Position numbers and translations under genes: made by a program. The notes under the pieces are model-generated. The model did not search any database. It saw only the letters and a program-made list of their open reading frames with translations, and was not told the DNA's origin. Of a stretch of DNA of 64,000 nucleotides, positions 36,896 to 51,280 are shown in pieces; the first letter of the stretch is position 1; each line of letters opens with the position of its first letter. This DNA is from Allium sativum (Eukaryota; Streptophyta; Magnoliopsida; Asparagales; Amaryllidaceae). Location: NCBI GenBank assembly GCA_030737875.1, contig CM060915.1, positions 574,848,577-574,912,576 on the forward strand. Direction: 5' to 3'.

Positions 36896-38696
36896 TTTAA
36901 TTTATTTTAATTTCAAAAAGTAACTTTTATTTTCGACCTCTAAACGAGGTCCACCGCCTGTCGTCCATAGCTAATTACCCCCATTCCGAACACAATGGGA
37001 TATGTATCGTAAGCTGGTTCGACTGTTTCGATCAGTTTTCGTCAAAACCAACATATAACTCTATATATTGAATTTGAACGTGCATTTCAATTTACTGGGG
37101 TCACATACTAACTCGAAAAATTCCAGAAAAACATTTTCTAGCTTCGTATTGACGATACGGTCCTAACAAAACTAATTTCATCGAATTCTGAGACCGTTGG
37201 AAAAATGGCCATTTTCCAGTCGATTAAAATCAACTGAAACTGGTCAAACGTGTTTCACTTTGCCACGCTCACATATTGATTCGAAAAATTATGAAATTTG
37301 AAACCTAACAATAACTTGACATCACGGATCCAACAAAAGTGGTTTTGTCGAATTCTGAGGTCGTTTGCAAAATGGCTATTTTTAAGGGCCTGAATTCCAT
37401 AGCGACTATTCTGAAATTTCAACTGGACATATCTTTTTATCCCCGCTATGAAATTTCAATTTTTCGGATTCGTTGGAAAGATATTCTCTTTTAGATTCTA
37501 TTATTTTTGATTTCACAAAAATCCGGTTTATTTTGAATCCTGCACATCCATTTGAAGTTTGAAATCGAATTATCGAACTACCGCGCCATTTTCCATTCCT
37601 TTTATAAATATAAATAAATATTTATATTCTATCGTCGATTCAAACGAAAATATACGTTCGAATTATATTCAAAATAAATTTCTCGTCGATATTATTTAAA
37701 ATAATTCATTTTAAATCATCAAATTCGCTAAAATTGCCAAAATAAAAATTTTAAACTAGCCCAGATTTCCGGGTTATTACAATCTCCCCCACTTAAAACT
37801 TTTCGTCCCCGAAAAGGAACAAAGCCGAAAGTTGTATTAAATACCAACTCAACTTTCAACATTTTTATTATGGCTTAAGTTCTTCAACATTTCAGTTTCT
37901 AAGAACTTTTCAAAAATCTCAAAAATTTGGCTAACACCCTAAATTTTCGAAAATTTTCGCCATAACCTCCCCTGCACCGGGAGCACGGGAAAATCCTGAA
38001 ATTGCCATACAGGCCTTCTGATCTCAAAAAGTAAAAGTAAAAGCCAAGCGGCTAGCCAAGCGGCTAGCCAATCGGCTCATAAAATCATCATCACCCAAAC
38101 AAAACAGTAAATTATGGTAAACATGTACCTATCTGTCGGGCAAACAAATTTTATTCTCTGCTCTAGCCTCCTTGCTATGACCTGTTCAATGTAAGTACAA
38201 GTATATGCATGCAAATTCGACCAATTTTCAATACAATTCACAATATGATTCAATTTGGCTATATGGTACAAATTTTAATAAATCAACCAATAATCAACAA
38301 CACAACCATCAATCAATTAGTTGATTAGCTTTTGAAATTCATAACTTTGATATATAGTCAAAAATCACATTTTTGATGCCAAATCACAACAATAAGCCCT
38401 ATCTAATTTTGGTTCTCACACCAATCAATAGGAAATATATAGATATTACACATTCGTCACTCGAATATAAATTCTGATGATGATATATCAATCATCATAA
38501 TCACCCCCGGGCGACCAGAGTGTAATTCTATATCTATCCAGTATATCAAAACTTCAAATACACGTTTGCAAGGCGTATATGCAAAATCTTTATATACTGG
38601 ACTGTCCCAATCAATACAAATAAATAATCAAATACAAATAATTGATTTAAATTTTCAAAACAAAATTTTTTTTCACTTTAAAAATATACTCTTCAC

Positions 38697-38735
38697 ACTC
38701 GTTCTAGGATACTACTGATCCTATCTCTAACGAGT
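38697..38735 (-). other. 39-nt two-stem hairpin downstream of the PBS (element B)
   Basis: Outer stem ACTCGTT/AACGAGT, bulge AGAGA, inner stem TAGGAT/ATCCTA (fully Watson-Crick, where A has two G-U pairs), loop CAGTAGT, single G. Same length and layout as in A and C. Confidence 0.78.
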
Positions 38736-38823
38736 CATTCCCATTGGATATTACTAATCCAATTTCTAATGAATTCCTTCGTATGGTTCTAACATGTCTT
38801 GTTCTCGAGCTTTGTAAACCAAA

Positions 38824-38835
38824 GCTCTGATACCA
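38824..38835 (-). other. Primer-binding site of element B (tRNA-iMet)
   Basis: Minus strand TGGTATCAGAGC, two bases from LTR B2. Confidence 0.9.
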
Positions 38836-38837
38836 GC

Positions 38838-39312
38838 TGTGACAACAAGGAATTTCGCTCGATCCGAATCAGTCGCTAAACCGATCTAGACCATTCGAAA
38901 CGCCTGATTGTTTTGAGAACACGACAAAATAGAACGCAGACGGAAGAACATTTCATTGTATATTACAACAATTCCATCAGAATACAAGAATATACAGAGT
39001 ATAAATGAATATTACACAGAAATATCAGAGATTTAAATTACATTTAAATACATAGCAGCGGAAAATAATACAATACATGACTAGAAGAGATATACGGATA
39101 CAAAGCTTTCCGGATATCGTTCCAGCTGTAAACCAGGATCTTGTGAATATAAATCTGCAAAACCAAAACTACTAGCTGCCCGTGTCAAAATAAGGGCACC
39201 CAGAGTTTAGGTTAAAACAATAAACTCCAGGTCAGTCATGGGACTGGTGTGAGAACTAAAAAAACAGTTATTATTCTTTATTTTAAAGTTCGATAAATCA
39301 AGGGACCACGCC
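38838..39312 (-). repeat. LTR B2, first segment
   Basis: Collinear with the start of B1. It ends in GGGACC-ACGCC, where element C is inserted; ACGCC (39308-39312) is repeated at 58001-58005. Confidence 0.92.
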
Positions 39313-42257
39313 TGTAACGAACTGGGATTTTCGACTCCGAAAATCAACATCAAACTACCATGTTGACCAGTCAGACATCGCACATTCCAGATCATTAATA
39401 GAAAGAAGTTAGAGGGTGAGAATAGATAAGATAGAAATATTAGAATAGAAGAAGAAGAAGAAACACCATACAGAGTCTCACATCGCAGCGGAACAAAATA
39501 TAATACTGAAATAACCTTTGTTGAAAGCTTTTGAAATACTTACAATATCAGAGTACACATCTGGACAGTGATACTAATCTGTCCTCATATAACACACAGC
39601 GGAATAGTAATATCATACGTCTGGACTCTTCCAGCTTGTCTCTTCACAGCAGTCGATAACCTGAACCTGTACACTCCGGGCTAACCCGAGCATTTACAAA
39701 ACACCGGGTCAGTCTGGTGAACCAGAGTGAGATAAACTCGCACAGTAATAAGGGTAAATCATCCAATCATGATTTTAAAGTTCAAAATCTTTTCAAACAA
39801 AAGGATAATCGTAAGACCAAATCCACACATAAACACGGACGGTTTTTACCTTACGATAACCCAAACCATCTTTGAAAACAATATCTTGTCTGATATTATA
39901 ATAATGTCTAAATACAAGTAAATAACAATCTAGTGGAACGCTTGCATCTCACGCTCCACATATATAGTATACAATCAAAACCCGCAGGCGCTTATTGGGA
40001 ATTGGATTCCGACTTGACAAGGTATGGGTCCACCTTCCGATAGTGTATCTCTAGAGACGAATACACTGGGTTCAACAAGAACTTCTTGCAACCCGGCCCT
40101 CACATGACCGACCCCTCATTTCGCTTGAGAGTATCGAATGTATATCACCGACGGTTGGGATCAGCAACCGTCTCCCGACAAGGGACAGCATCGAAACATA
40201 GATTAAAGAAGCAAATAGGATTTCCTCTAGATAGGTGATCATACACCCTAATGGGAGTGACCCACATAGCCATGCTGCCTGCCCGATTTTTGTCATTTCC
40301 CGGTTGATGAGGCTTGAGGCTAGAATTTACCTTTGAACATCTGGTCGTCATTCACTTTGAATGCCACATCGTCAGATCCGTCAGATATCACTAATTGACG
40401 TCCCCAAAAATACACTAGCTGGAAGCTAAGAGAACGGCGATTCCCCGCCAACAACTATCGCACGTTTGAAGAAATCAACGTACGTGACCCTTTGGAAATA
40501 CTCTGTCAGACATCCGTCCATATACGTCATTCAGGAACAGGATGAACCGAAGGCACTCTCCTACCACATCCATATAGGAATCACCCCATGGATCAGTAGC
40601 GAGTAGTCCTTGCAACCCGTTGATTCCAACCACGACAGAATCACAGCTTATCTCTACTTGCCAGGCAGAGAACATTAGTGGTTCTTCCGTTTATGAAAAT
40701 CCACGGTCTTCAATGCTCCATCTCGATCATCTCCTGATATCTTCACGTATTTGTTGGTCGGAATGGTTTTCGAATATAAATTCGATCCCGGTCTTTCCAT
40801 ACCAACAATCGTATTGGACAGATTTGATAGTCGGTGTTTTAACTATCAAAATATACAGTGTTTCAATCATGACACTCCAATGAGTTCACTGGTTCAGTAT
40901 TCAGCATCACTTGGCCTTTAAATCAAACTGATCTACTTATTTTAAATAAAACTTCTAACTCTGTTAATATTTAAAAATACGATATTTGAATAACTCTAAT
41001 TTGATTAATTAACATTCGTCTTAACTCCCTTCGCTTGACTCTAGATCACAGCGATCACAATGGTTACGCCTGATTCCCTCAGGAAACATCCGACCGCCGT
41101 AGGCTATCTGCAGCCCTGCGAATTACGCTAGCAGTCGTACGAAATGGAAACTTAGCCGAATAATTATATTTGGCTAATTCTATCTCGAATAACTATATTC
41201 AATTTCCCATTTTGAAATCTCATTTAAAATTCTCCTTTTTACTTGACCTCGTTTTCAAATAACGTTAATGTAAAATTAACATCTTAACACTTTGAAACTC
41301 ATTTATATGTTTTGGTTTATCTTAAACCCTTTTATCGAAATCTCCTTCGACTTAATTCAAATGATTAAGCAATATTTAATTCAAGCTCTCATTCTCGCTT
41401 AAAATTCCTTTTATAACTTCGTTAAAAAAACTTAGGTTTAAAATAAAACCTATTCATGAACTCCTCATTTCGCTTGATCAAATAATTACCCAAGCTAAAC
41501 CATTCGGCTTATTTCTTATTTCCGTGCTTATCAAACTGATTAACTTTCTAAAATCACTTAATAATAAATCAAAGTCTTAAATAAGTAAACTATTCATTTA
41601 TCTCTCTTTATATAACTTTTATTCAAAATAGTATTCAAACATCTATTTCTAGTTATAAAATAAATTTTATAACTGCATCTCTATCGATTCACCTGACGGT
41701 GAATCAATATCTGTAACCCGATTGATTTTTAAAGGCCATACTCTGCCAAACACTTAACCAATATCGCCCATTGGTTTAAACCAAACAGATGTTGAATATC
41801 CAGTCAATAATCAACCATCAAATCAATCACACAAACAGATCAGTTCATATATGATCATATGAAAATAAACAATACATTTGAGGAATCCGGTTGGATCCCT
41901 CCAACCTGTTCTTCCCTGTATTCAAATGGTTATCTCAAATCAAACCATTCAGTTTTGTTTAACTGGTAATACTAAATAGCAACCATTCAACATCAACCAC
42001 AAGCAACGCAAACAATTCAACCATTAAAACACGTTTATAAAATAAACGTGACCAACCAAGGTGAGTCACCTTTATTGGAACCAATCGTTAAAAATAACGA
42101 TTTGGTATTTCACTGAAATTAAACACAGTTTAATTTCATCGGTTAAATCAACAAACAATTGTATAACTAGCAAAATAGTCAACCATTGGCAAGCAAGGCA
42201 CACAAAATAAAAATACCCAATTTATATAAAATATAAAAAGGGTAACTGAGTGAGTTT

Positions 42258-42268
42258 AACTCACCTTG
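42258..42268 (-). other. Splice-donor-like site in LTR C1
   Basis: Minus strand CAAG|GTGAGTTA, GT at 42264-42263. Repeated in C2 (48988-48987) and C3 (55701-55700). About 1.07 kb downstream of the TATA-like tract. Confidence 0.4.
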
Positions 42269-43308
42269 TTCCGTTGTTGGTGAAGCTGTTCGATTATAGT
42301 TAATCGTAAATTCCAGCTGTCCTCTGCACTGTCCAGATTATTTCCATAACATACGGTTCCGGTGTTTCTTGTTTGGTTGAATTCTGACCAAATATGAACA
42401 AGTTATAAGTGTTTTTAGTCTAACCGATTAAATTACTAAATTTGTTTTTCTTTTTATTTATAACCTAATATATAATTACTTTGATTAGGAGGGATTTAGT
42501 CGGCCAATATCTTCCCTTTATCCAGTTCCAGGCTACACCGTACACATGGGATCAACCACTAGATCTGCTCAGTTATACCATAGTTAAACATTAAACTATA
42601 TATTATATAATATATTTGATTATTAAACAATACGTTAGTAGAGCTAATCACTTAGGGTTAAAAGCTTACTAATTTCATGATTAAAACATAGCCGACAATT
42701 GAATGCTTCCCACCCATTAGTTCACATGATTCCACGTAGCTGTTCAAACTTGCCCACTACTTGAATTCCATGCTTCTCTTTGTTCTACACTTCAAAGTAC
42801 GAATGGGATTCAATATCATTTCATGTTGCTTGTTTTCTTTCGAACAGACCTAGCACATTCTTCATTCATTTTTTTTCCTAACTCGTGAGTACTGCTCTTC
42901 ATCCCTTCCGCGTCTTCTTGCCGTGCATCCACCAATAGTATGCTGTCTCGGTCCCCTCATGGTTGCGATTTGAATTAAGGCCTACAGGTATTTTCAAGCA
43001 TCTGGTTCCTCTTCCTTCATTCGACCGTATTTATGAGTTCCAGGAACCCACTCGCTCCTCAACTTGAACCCCGGCCTCCACTGCTCAGCCAAGCACCGCC
43101 TTCTTCCTTCAGTCTCTCTCTTCTCCTCACACTCCGCACTGTTTTGCAAACCATCTCCATTAACGATGCAACCGCCCTACTTTCCTTCCTCCTTCTCAGT
43201 TTTCACGTCTGTATCTTTTTCTTCCTTTCTTTCAATTTTTTTTTTTTTAATTTTTTTTTTCTTTTACGATGGATTGATACTGAGTTGCTGGAAACAGCAA
43301 TGGGTGAC

Positions 43309-43333
43309 ATATATATATATATATATATATATA
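43309..43333 (-). promoter_or_regulatory. (TA)n promoter-like tract of LTR C1
   Basis: 12 AT units, followed in sense by GTCACCCATTGC and a purine/pyrimidine-rich leader. The same tract has 6 units in C2 (50031-50043) and 10 in C3 (56743-56763). Its relative place in the LTR equals the TATA-like sites of A and B. Confidence 0.45.
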
Positions 43334-45952
43334 CGCGAGTTGAAATTGATGAGAACAACGTCTTTCCTATGCTTGCTTAGCTGTGTGCGTGGAGATATAG
43401 GGTTGCAGTAAACATTTAGACTAGCTGTGTGGTAGATGTGAATTCCAAAAACTTGGTCGGCAAGGTTCATGGTTTTAGGCCTGTCTCCACGTTTGTCTGC
43501 GGCATTGAAATTGACAGGAAAATATATTGTATAGGTTAGACAGTAGAGTGCGGTTGTGTATAAGCTATATGTATCTTGTCTGTACTAACAAAATATAGAT
43601 GGTTATGCGTTCATATTGGACTGCCTGTCATGTTCTTTCATTTCACTTGGCTGGTTGATGGTCTAGGCATGTGCAAAATCTGTAGTGTTATGTCTGCACT
43701 GATGGGATTAAATATATGGTATGAAATATTATATTATATTATAAATTGAAACATCGTGAAGTAACGCGTAAAAGTGACCACAATCGACTTCTGTCTACTG
43801 ATAAAAAAACTAGTCTTGATGTAAAAAGATATTCCAGACCCAATGGGACAAGTTTCGTCGAAATCCGAGGTCGTTTGGAGAAATTTCCTTTATAAAACCA
43901 GAAATGAACACGCGTTTAATTTTTCTACGGACACCAGATAAATCAAATCAACTTGAAACTGCGAAGTCTGACAATAACTTTTCGATACGAACCCAACGAC
44001 ACTAATTTCGTCGCATTCTGAGACTGTTGCCCCGGTAGGCTATTTTTACCCTGAACCGCCCTACCCTTTTTAACGCCAAATTTCTCGATCTCTAAAAATA
44101 ACAAACTATATACCTATCCTGACTATAATCGACGCTACGAACTCAACGGAACTGGTTTCGTCGAAAACAGAGTCCGTTTGCAAAACGGCTACTTTAAAGG
44201 CCTATAATTTAATAATGATTTTCCATAGCGACTATTTCAAAATTTGATTTGGCCATAACTATCAAATTACAACACGAAATTTGGATTTTTCTCTTTCATA
44301 TGAAAATTATCATCAATACGGTCCCAACGTGTCTTGTTTCACAGAAATCCGACTTATATCGAATCCTGTATTCTCAGTTGAAGTTCAAAACTCTATATTG
44401 CGAACTGCAGCGCTATTTCAGGCTCGATTTATATTATATATAAATATATAACGCTCAACTTCGTTTTAAATAACGAATTCAATATTATATTTCATTAATA
44501 TTTCAAATGTAATATTTAAATTAAATAAATTAAATTACATATTCGAGTGCCAAAAACACGGGTCGTTACATTCTTCCCCCCTTAAAATAATTTCGTCCTC
44601 GAAATTGCTAAGGTAAGAAAGGATGTTATAAACTCAAAAATTTCCAAATCCAATTTATATTAAATTAGAAACCAATTCAATACTGTAAATAAATATTTTC
44701 AAAAATATCGAAAATTTCCTAACACTTTAAATTTTCGAAAAATTTCGCCAGCACCTCCTCTGTACGGCTCAATTGGTACAACTCTAGCTCGCCTCTCTAG
44801 GCCTTTTCCAATTCAAAAGAAAATGAAACAGCCAAGCGGCTTGCTAAATAGGCTCATAAATCTCCAAATCCATATAAAAATAAACGTGTACCTTTTGTCG
44901 GGCATATCATTATATTCTTTCCATCTGCTGCCCTGTCAGCATATACCAATGCATTCTCCAACCAAAATTCCAATTTTATCTTCAAAACCAAATCCTTCAT
45001 GAGTCCAAGCCAAATCCCATTCTTAACTCAATTTCCATCCATGATTCATTCCAACTCTTAACTTATCAGTCCAACACCATCTTAGATTCCTGTCTCACAA
45101 TTCAAAATCTGATTCGAATTGATATATTATATTCCGATTCAATTTCTAATTAATTTGTTTCAATTCAATTCATATTTGCTTTCACAATTTCTATTTAATT
45201 TCGTTTTTGTTCAAACAATTTCCCTGGAAGTTTTTAAACAGTTCAGCTCTTTTAAAAATCAAATATTCCTTTTAAGGATTCAAAACAACCTGTTTTTCTC
45301 AAAACAATTCAAAACAAAATCTTTGGTAGTAATCCGTCACTTACCACTCGAAAATGAACACCGATGATGTCCGGATCATCATCGGAATCTATTTTCCAGC
45401 AATCGAAGTGAGTTCAATACTATATCATTTCAAAAATCCAATTTTAAACACTTTCAATTTGAAATCTATTTCAAAATATCCCTTTCAAGGCTTGTAAAAC
45501 AATTTAAAAACCTCCCAGGATTTTAAAATTGTCATATATTCAATTCAAGTTCATCTGCAATCATCTTTCCCACTTTAAGGAATTTTAATTCCAACTCTGA
45601 TGTAGATTTCAGATTTAATTCATCTGATTCCATATTATACGAATTCTAATTGGTTATTATTTATATAACCATTTCAATTATAATCAACCAACACATCCAA
45701 TATACTATAATACTTCCCATATATATATTTCCTTTATATCAAAATATAATTTGGGTAAATTATTTCATTTACCCTCTTCCAAAACATACTGTGTCAGTTT
45801 ATCGTGCTTGAGTGTTTAGAAACCCCTATCGATACAGTGGATCAAACTGATCGACCAGAACTCATAAACAACTCAATCCAATAAATCTCCACAATATAAA
45901 ACAATTTTTTTAATAAAATCTACAAGTACGTTCACTCGTATATATACACTCA

Positions 45953-45991
45953 ACTCAATCTAGGGTATTGCTAACCCCATCTCTATTGAGT
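45953..45991 (-). other. 39-nt two-stem hairpin (element C, interior 1)
   Basis: Outer stem ACTCAAT/ATTGAGT, bulge AGAGA, inner stem TGGGGT/ACCCTA (one G-U pair), loop TAGCAAT, single G. Compared with A and B the outer stem has two changed base pairs that remain paired. Confidence 0.8.
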
Positions 45992-46026
45992 CACGCCACA
46001 GAGCCAAGGTAATCACTTAACCTTCA

Positions 46027-46038
46027 GCTCTGATACCA
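46027..46038 (-). other. Primer-binding site, element C interior 1 (tRNA-iMet)
   Basis: Minus strand TGGTATCAGAGC, one base from LTR C2. Confidence 0.9.
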
Positions 46039-46039
46039 C

Positions 46040-49000
46040 TGTAATGAACTGGGATTTTCGACTCCGAAAATCAACATCAAACTACCATGTTGACCAGTCA
46101 GACATCGCACATTCCAGATCATTAATAGAAAGAAGTTAGAGGGTGAGAATAGATAAGATAGAAATATTAGAATAGAAGAAGAAGAAACACCATACAGAGT
46201 CTCACATCGCAGCGGAACAAAATATAATACAGAAATAACCTTTGTTGAAAGCTTTTGAAATACTTACAATATCAGAGTACACATCTGGACAGTGATACTA
46301 ATCTGTCCTCATATAACACACAGCGGAATAGTAATATCATACGTCTGGACTCTTCCAGCTTGTCTCTTCACAGCAGTCGATAACCTGAACCTGTACACTC
46401 CGGGCTAACCCGAGCATTTACAAAACACCGGGTCAGTCTGGTGAACCAGAGTGAGATAAACTCGCACAGTAATAAGGGTAAATCATCCAATCATGATTTT
46501 AAAGTTCAAAATCTTTTCAAACAAAAGGATAATCGTAAGACCAAATCCACACATAAACACGGACGGTTTTTACCTTACGATAACCCAAACCATCTTTGAA
46601 AACAATATCTTGTCTGATATTATAATAATGTCTAAATACAAGTAAATAACAATCTAGTGGAACGCTTGCATCTCACGCTCCACATATATAGTATACAATC
46701 AAAACCCGCAGGCGCTTATTGGGAATTGGATTCCGACTTGACAAGGTATGGGTCCACCTTCCGATAGTGTATCTCTAGAGACGAATACACTGGGTTCAAC
46801 AAGAACTTCTTGCAACCCGGCCCTCACATGACCGACCCCTCATTTCGCTTGAGAGTATCGAATGTATATCACCGACGGTTGGGATCAGCAACCGTCTCCC
46901 GACAAGGGACAGCATCGAAACATAGATTAAAGAAGCAAATAGGATTTCCTCTAGATAGGTGATCATACACCCTAATGGGAGCGACCCACATAGCCATGCT
47001 GCCTGCCCGATTTTTGTCATTTCCCGGTTGATGAGGCTTGAGGCTAGAATTTACCTTTGAACATCTGGTCGTCATTCACTTTGAATGCCACATCGTCAGA
47101 TCCGTCAGATATCACTAATTGACGTCCCCAAAAATACTCTAGCTGGAAGCTAAGAGAACGGCGATTCCCCGCCAACAACTATCGCACGTTTGAAGAAATC
47201 AACGTACGTGACCCTTTGGAAATACTCTGTCAGACATCCGTCCATATACGTCATTCAGGAACAGGATGAACCGAAGGCACTCTCCTACCACATCCATATA
47301 GGAATCACCCCATGGATCAGTAGCGAGTAGTCCTTGCAACCCGTTGATTCCAACCACGACAGAATCGCAGCTTATCTCTACTTGCCAGGCAGAGAACATT
47401 AGTGGTTCTTCCGTTTATGAAAATCCACGGTCTTCAATGCTCCATCTCGATCATCTCCTGATATCTTCACGTATTTGTTGGTCGGAATGGTTTTCGAATA
47501 TAAATTCGATCCCGGTCTTTCCATACCAACAATCGTATTGGACAGATTTGATAGTCGGTGTTTTAACTATCAAAATATACAGTGTTTCAATCATGACACT
47601 CCAATGAGTTCACTGGTTCAGTATTCAGCATCACTTGGCCTTTAAATCAAACTGATTTACTTATTTTAAATAAAACTTCTAACTCTGTTAATATTTAAAA
47701 ATACGATATTTGAATAACTCTAATTTGATTAATTAACATTCGTCTTAACTCCCTTCGCTTGACTCTAGATCACAGCGATCACAATGGTTACGCCTGATTC
47801 CCTCAGGAAACATCCGACCGCCGTAGGCTATCTGCAGCCCTGCGAATTACGCTAGCAGTCGTACGAAATGGCAACTTAGCCGAATAATTATATTTGGCTA
47901 ATTCTATCTCGAATAACTATATTCGATTTCCCATTTTGAAATCTCATTTAAAATTCTCCTTTTTACTTGACCTCGTTTTCAAATAACGTTAATGTAAAAT
48001 TAACATCTTAACACTTTGAAACTCATTTATATGTTTTGGTTTATCTTAAACCCTTTTATCGAAATCTCCTTCGACTTAATTCAAATGATTAAGCAATATT
48101 TAATTCAAGCTCTCATTCTCGCTTAAAATTCCTTTTATAACTTCGTTAAAAAAACTTAGGTTTAAAATAAAACCTATTCATGAACTCCTCATTTCGCTTG
48201 ATCAAATAATTACCCAAGCTAAACCATTCGGCTTATTTCTTATTTCCGTACTTATCAAACTGATTAACTTTCTAAAATCACTTAATAATAAATCAAAGTC
48301 TTAAATAAGTAAACTATTCATTTATCTCTCTTTATATAACTTTTATTCAAAATAGTATTCAAACATCTATTTCTAGTTATAAAATAAATTTTATAACTGC
48401 ATCTCTATCGATTCACCTGACGGTGAATCAATATCTGTAACCCGATTGATTTTTAAAGGCCATACTCTGCCAAACACTTAACCAATATCGCCCATTGGTT
48501 TAAACCAAACAGATGTTGAATATCCAGTCAATAATCAACCATCAAATCAATCACACAAACAGATCAGTTCATATATGATCATATGAAAATAAACAATACA
48601 TTTGAGGAATCCGGTTGGATCCCTCCAACCTGTTCTTCCCTGTATTCAAATGGTTATCTCAAATCAAACCATTCAGTTTTGTTTAACTGGTAATACTAAA
48701 TAGCAACCATTCAACATCAACCACAAGCAACGCAAACAATTCAACCATTAAAACACGTTTATAAAATAAACGTGACCAACCAAGGTGAGTCACCTTTATT
48801 GGAACCAATCGTTAAAAATAACGATTTGGTATTTCACTGAAATTAAACACAGTTTAATTTCATCGGTTAAATCAACAAACAATTGTATAACTAGCAAAAT
48901 AGTCAACCATTGGCAAGCAAGGCACACAAAATAAAAATACCCAATTTATATAAAATATAAAAAGGGTAACTGAGTGAGTTTAACTCACCTTGTTCCGTTG

Positions 49001-51280
49001 TTGGTGAAGCTGTTCGATTATAGTTAATCGTAAATTCCAGCTGTCCTCTGCACTGTCCAGATTATTTCCATAACATACGGTTCCGGTGTTTCTTGTTTGG
49101 TTGAATTCTGACCAAATATGAACAAGTTATAAGTGTTTTTAGTCTAACCGATTAAATTACTAAATTTGTTTTTCTTTTTATTTATAACCTAATATATAAT
49201 TACTTTGATTAGGAGGGATTTAGTCGGCCAATATCTTCCCTTTATCCAGTTCCAGGCTACACCGTACACATGGGATCAACCACTAGATCTGCTCAGTTAT
49301 ACCATAGTTAAACATTAAACTATATATTATATAATATATTTGATTATTAAACAATACGTTAGTAGAGCTAATCACTTAGGGTTAAAAGCTTACTAATTTC
49401 ATGATTAAAACATAGCCGACAATTGAATGCTTCCCACCCATTAGTTCACATGATTCCACGTAGCTGTTCAAACTTGCCCACTACTTGAATTCCATGCTTC
49501 TCTTTGTTCTACACTTCAAAGTACGAATGGGATTCAATATCATTTCATGTTGCTTGTTTTCTTTCGAACAGACCTAGCACATTCTTCATTCATTTTTTTT
49601 CCTAACTCGTGAGTACTGCTCTTCATCCCTTCCGCGTCTTCTTGCCGTGCATCCACCAATAGTATGCTGTCTCGGTCCCCTCATGGTTGCGATTTGAATT
49701 AAGGCCTACAGGTATTTTCAAGCATCTGGTTCCTCTTCCTTCATTCGACCGTATTTATGAGTTCCAGGAACCCACTCGCTCCTCAACTTGAACCCCGGCC
49801 TCCACTGCTCAGCCAAGCACCGCCTTCTTCCTTCAGTCTCTCTCTTCTCCTCACACTCCGCACTGTTTTGCAAACCATCTCCATTAACGATGCAACCGCC
49901 CTACTTTCCTTCCTCCTTCTCAGTTTTCACGTCTGTATCTTTTTCTTCCTTTCTTTCAATTTTTTTTTTTAATTTTTTTTTTCTTTTACGATGGATTGAT
50001 ACTGAGTTGCTGGAAACAGCAATGGGTGACATATATATATATACGCGAGTTGAAACTGATGAGAACAACGTCTTTCCTATGCTTGCTTAGCTGTGTGCGT
50101 GGAGATATAGGGTTGCAGTAAACATTTAGACTAGCTGTGTGGTAGATGTGAATTCCAAAAACTTGGTCGGCAAGGTTCATGGTTTTAGGCCTGTCTCCAC
50201 GTTTGTCTGCGGCATTGAAATTGACAGGAAAATATATTGTATAGGTTAGACAGTAGAGTGCGGTTGTGTATAAGCTATATGTATCTTGTCTGTACTAACA
50301 AAATATAGATGGTTATGCGTTCATATTGGACTGCCTGTCATGTTCTTTCATTTCACTTGGCTGGTTGATGGTCTAGGCATGTGCAAAATCTGTAGTGTTA
50401 TGTCTGCACTGATGGGATTAAATATCGGGTATGAAATATTATATTATATTATAAATTGAAACATCGTGAAGTAACGCGTAAAAGTGACCACAATCGACTT
50501 CTGTCTACTGATAAAAAAACTAGTCTTGATGTAAAAAGATATTCCAGACCCAATGGGACAAGTTTCGTCGAAATCCGAGGTCGTTTGGAGAAATTTCCTT
50601 TATAAAACCAGAAATGAACACGCGTTTAATTTTTCTACGGACACCAGATAAATCAAATCAACTTGAAACTGCGAAGTCTGACGATAACTTTTCGATACGA
50701 ACCCAACGACACTAATTTCGTCGCATTCTGAGACTGTTGCCCAGGTAGGCTATTTTTACCCTGAACCGCCCTACCCTTTTTAACGCCAAATTTCTCGATC
50801 TCTAAAAATAACAAACTATATACCTATCCTGACTATAATCGACGCTACGAACTCAACGGAACTGGTTTCGTCGAAAACAGAGTCCGTTTGCAAAACGGCT
50901 ACTTTAAAGGCCTATAATTTAATAATGATTTTCCATAGCGACTATTTCAAAATTTGATTTGGCCATAACTATCAAATTACAACACGAAATTTGGATTTTT
51001 CTCTTTCATATGAAAATTATCATCAATACGGTCCCAACGTGTCTTGTTTCACAGAAATCCGACTTATATCGAATCCTGTATTCTCAGTTGAAGTTCAAAA
51101 CTCTATATTGCGAACTGCAGCGCTATTTCAGGCTCGATTTATATTATATATAAATATATAACGCTCAACTTCGTTTTAAATAACGAATTCAATATTATAT
51201 TTCATTAATATTTCAAATGTAATATTTAAATTAAATAAATTAAATTACATATTCGAGTGCCAAAAACACGGGTTGTTACA
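46040..51280 (-). repeat. LTR C2 (shared middle LTR)
   Basis: 5241 bp. Serves both interiors, with a PBS on its left side and a PPT on its right. It has private differences from both other LTRs, including the first bases (TGTAATGAAC instead of TGTAACGAAC) and the end (GGGTTGTTACA), so it is not an exact copy of either neighbour. Confidence 0.93.

Larger units (their letters stand above)
31246..37781 (-). repeat. LTR B1 (3' LTR of element B)
   Basis: 6536 bp, TGTGACAACAAGG to GGGTTATTACA on the plus strand. Its extra length compared with A1 comes mainly from the 34-bp minisatellite (about 24 copies) and a triplicated block near 33340-33620. Confidence 0.9.
37782..38837 (-). mobile_element. 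Internal region of element B (no gag/pol)
   Basis: 1056 bp. PPT 37782-37795 (minus strand AAGTGGGGGAGAT), pre-PPT hairpin 37799-37816 (CTTTTCG-GGGA-CGAAAAG, perfect), 39-nt hairpin 38697-38735, PBS 38824-38835. It is homologous to the interior of A throughout. No coding motif recognised. Confidence 0.85.
31246..39312 (-). mobile_element. Element B: non-autonomous giant-LTR retrotransposon (first part)
   Basis: LTR B1 31246-37781, internal 37782-38837, LTR B2 from 38838. B2 is split by element C after 39312, resumes at 58006 and is split again by D at 61046; the rest is outside. It is related to A over most of its length but forms a distinct family, with a different LTR terminus (TGTGACAACAAGG), a triplicated block and expanded minisatellites. 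B1 and B2 differ by about 2-3% by eye, less than A1/A2, as expected for a younger insertion. Confidence 0.88.
39313..44570 (-). repeat. LTR C1
   Basis: 5258 bp, TGTAACGAACTGGG to GGGTCGTTACA on the plus strand. It has a (TA)n promoter-like tract with 12 AT units (43309-43333), a donor-like site (minus strand AAG|GTGAGTT, GT at 42264-42263), and perfect hairpins at 41686-41705 (GATTCACC/GGTGAATC) and about 41757-41777 (AACCAAT/ATTGGTT). Open frames such as 40072-40296 recur in C2 and C3 only because the copies are near-identical. Confidence 0.93.
44571..46039 (-). mobile_element. Interior 1 of element C (no gag/pol)
   Basis: 1469 bp. PPT 44571-44584 (minus strand AAGGGGGGAAGAA), pre-PPT hairpin 44589-44606 (AATTTCG-AGGA-CGAAATT, identical to that of E), 39-nt hairpin 45953-45991, PBS 46027-46038. 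No recognisable protein domain. Confidence 0.87.

Noticed and set aside
36550..36923. Gly/Arg-rich proteins of about 94-107 residues in the G-rich islands (also 24415-24691)
   Set aside because: These are low-complexity translations of G-rich DNA in overlapping frames, antisense to the elements and not alike between A and B.
40072..40675. Minus-strand open frames of 66-74 codons repeated in C1, C2 and C3
   Set aside because: They recur only because the three LTRs are over 99% identical. No domain, and no support from a more distant copy such as H.
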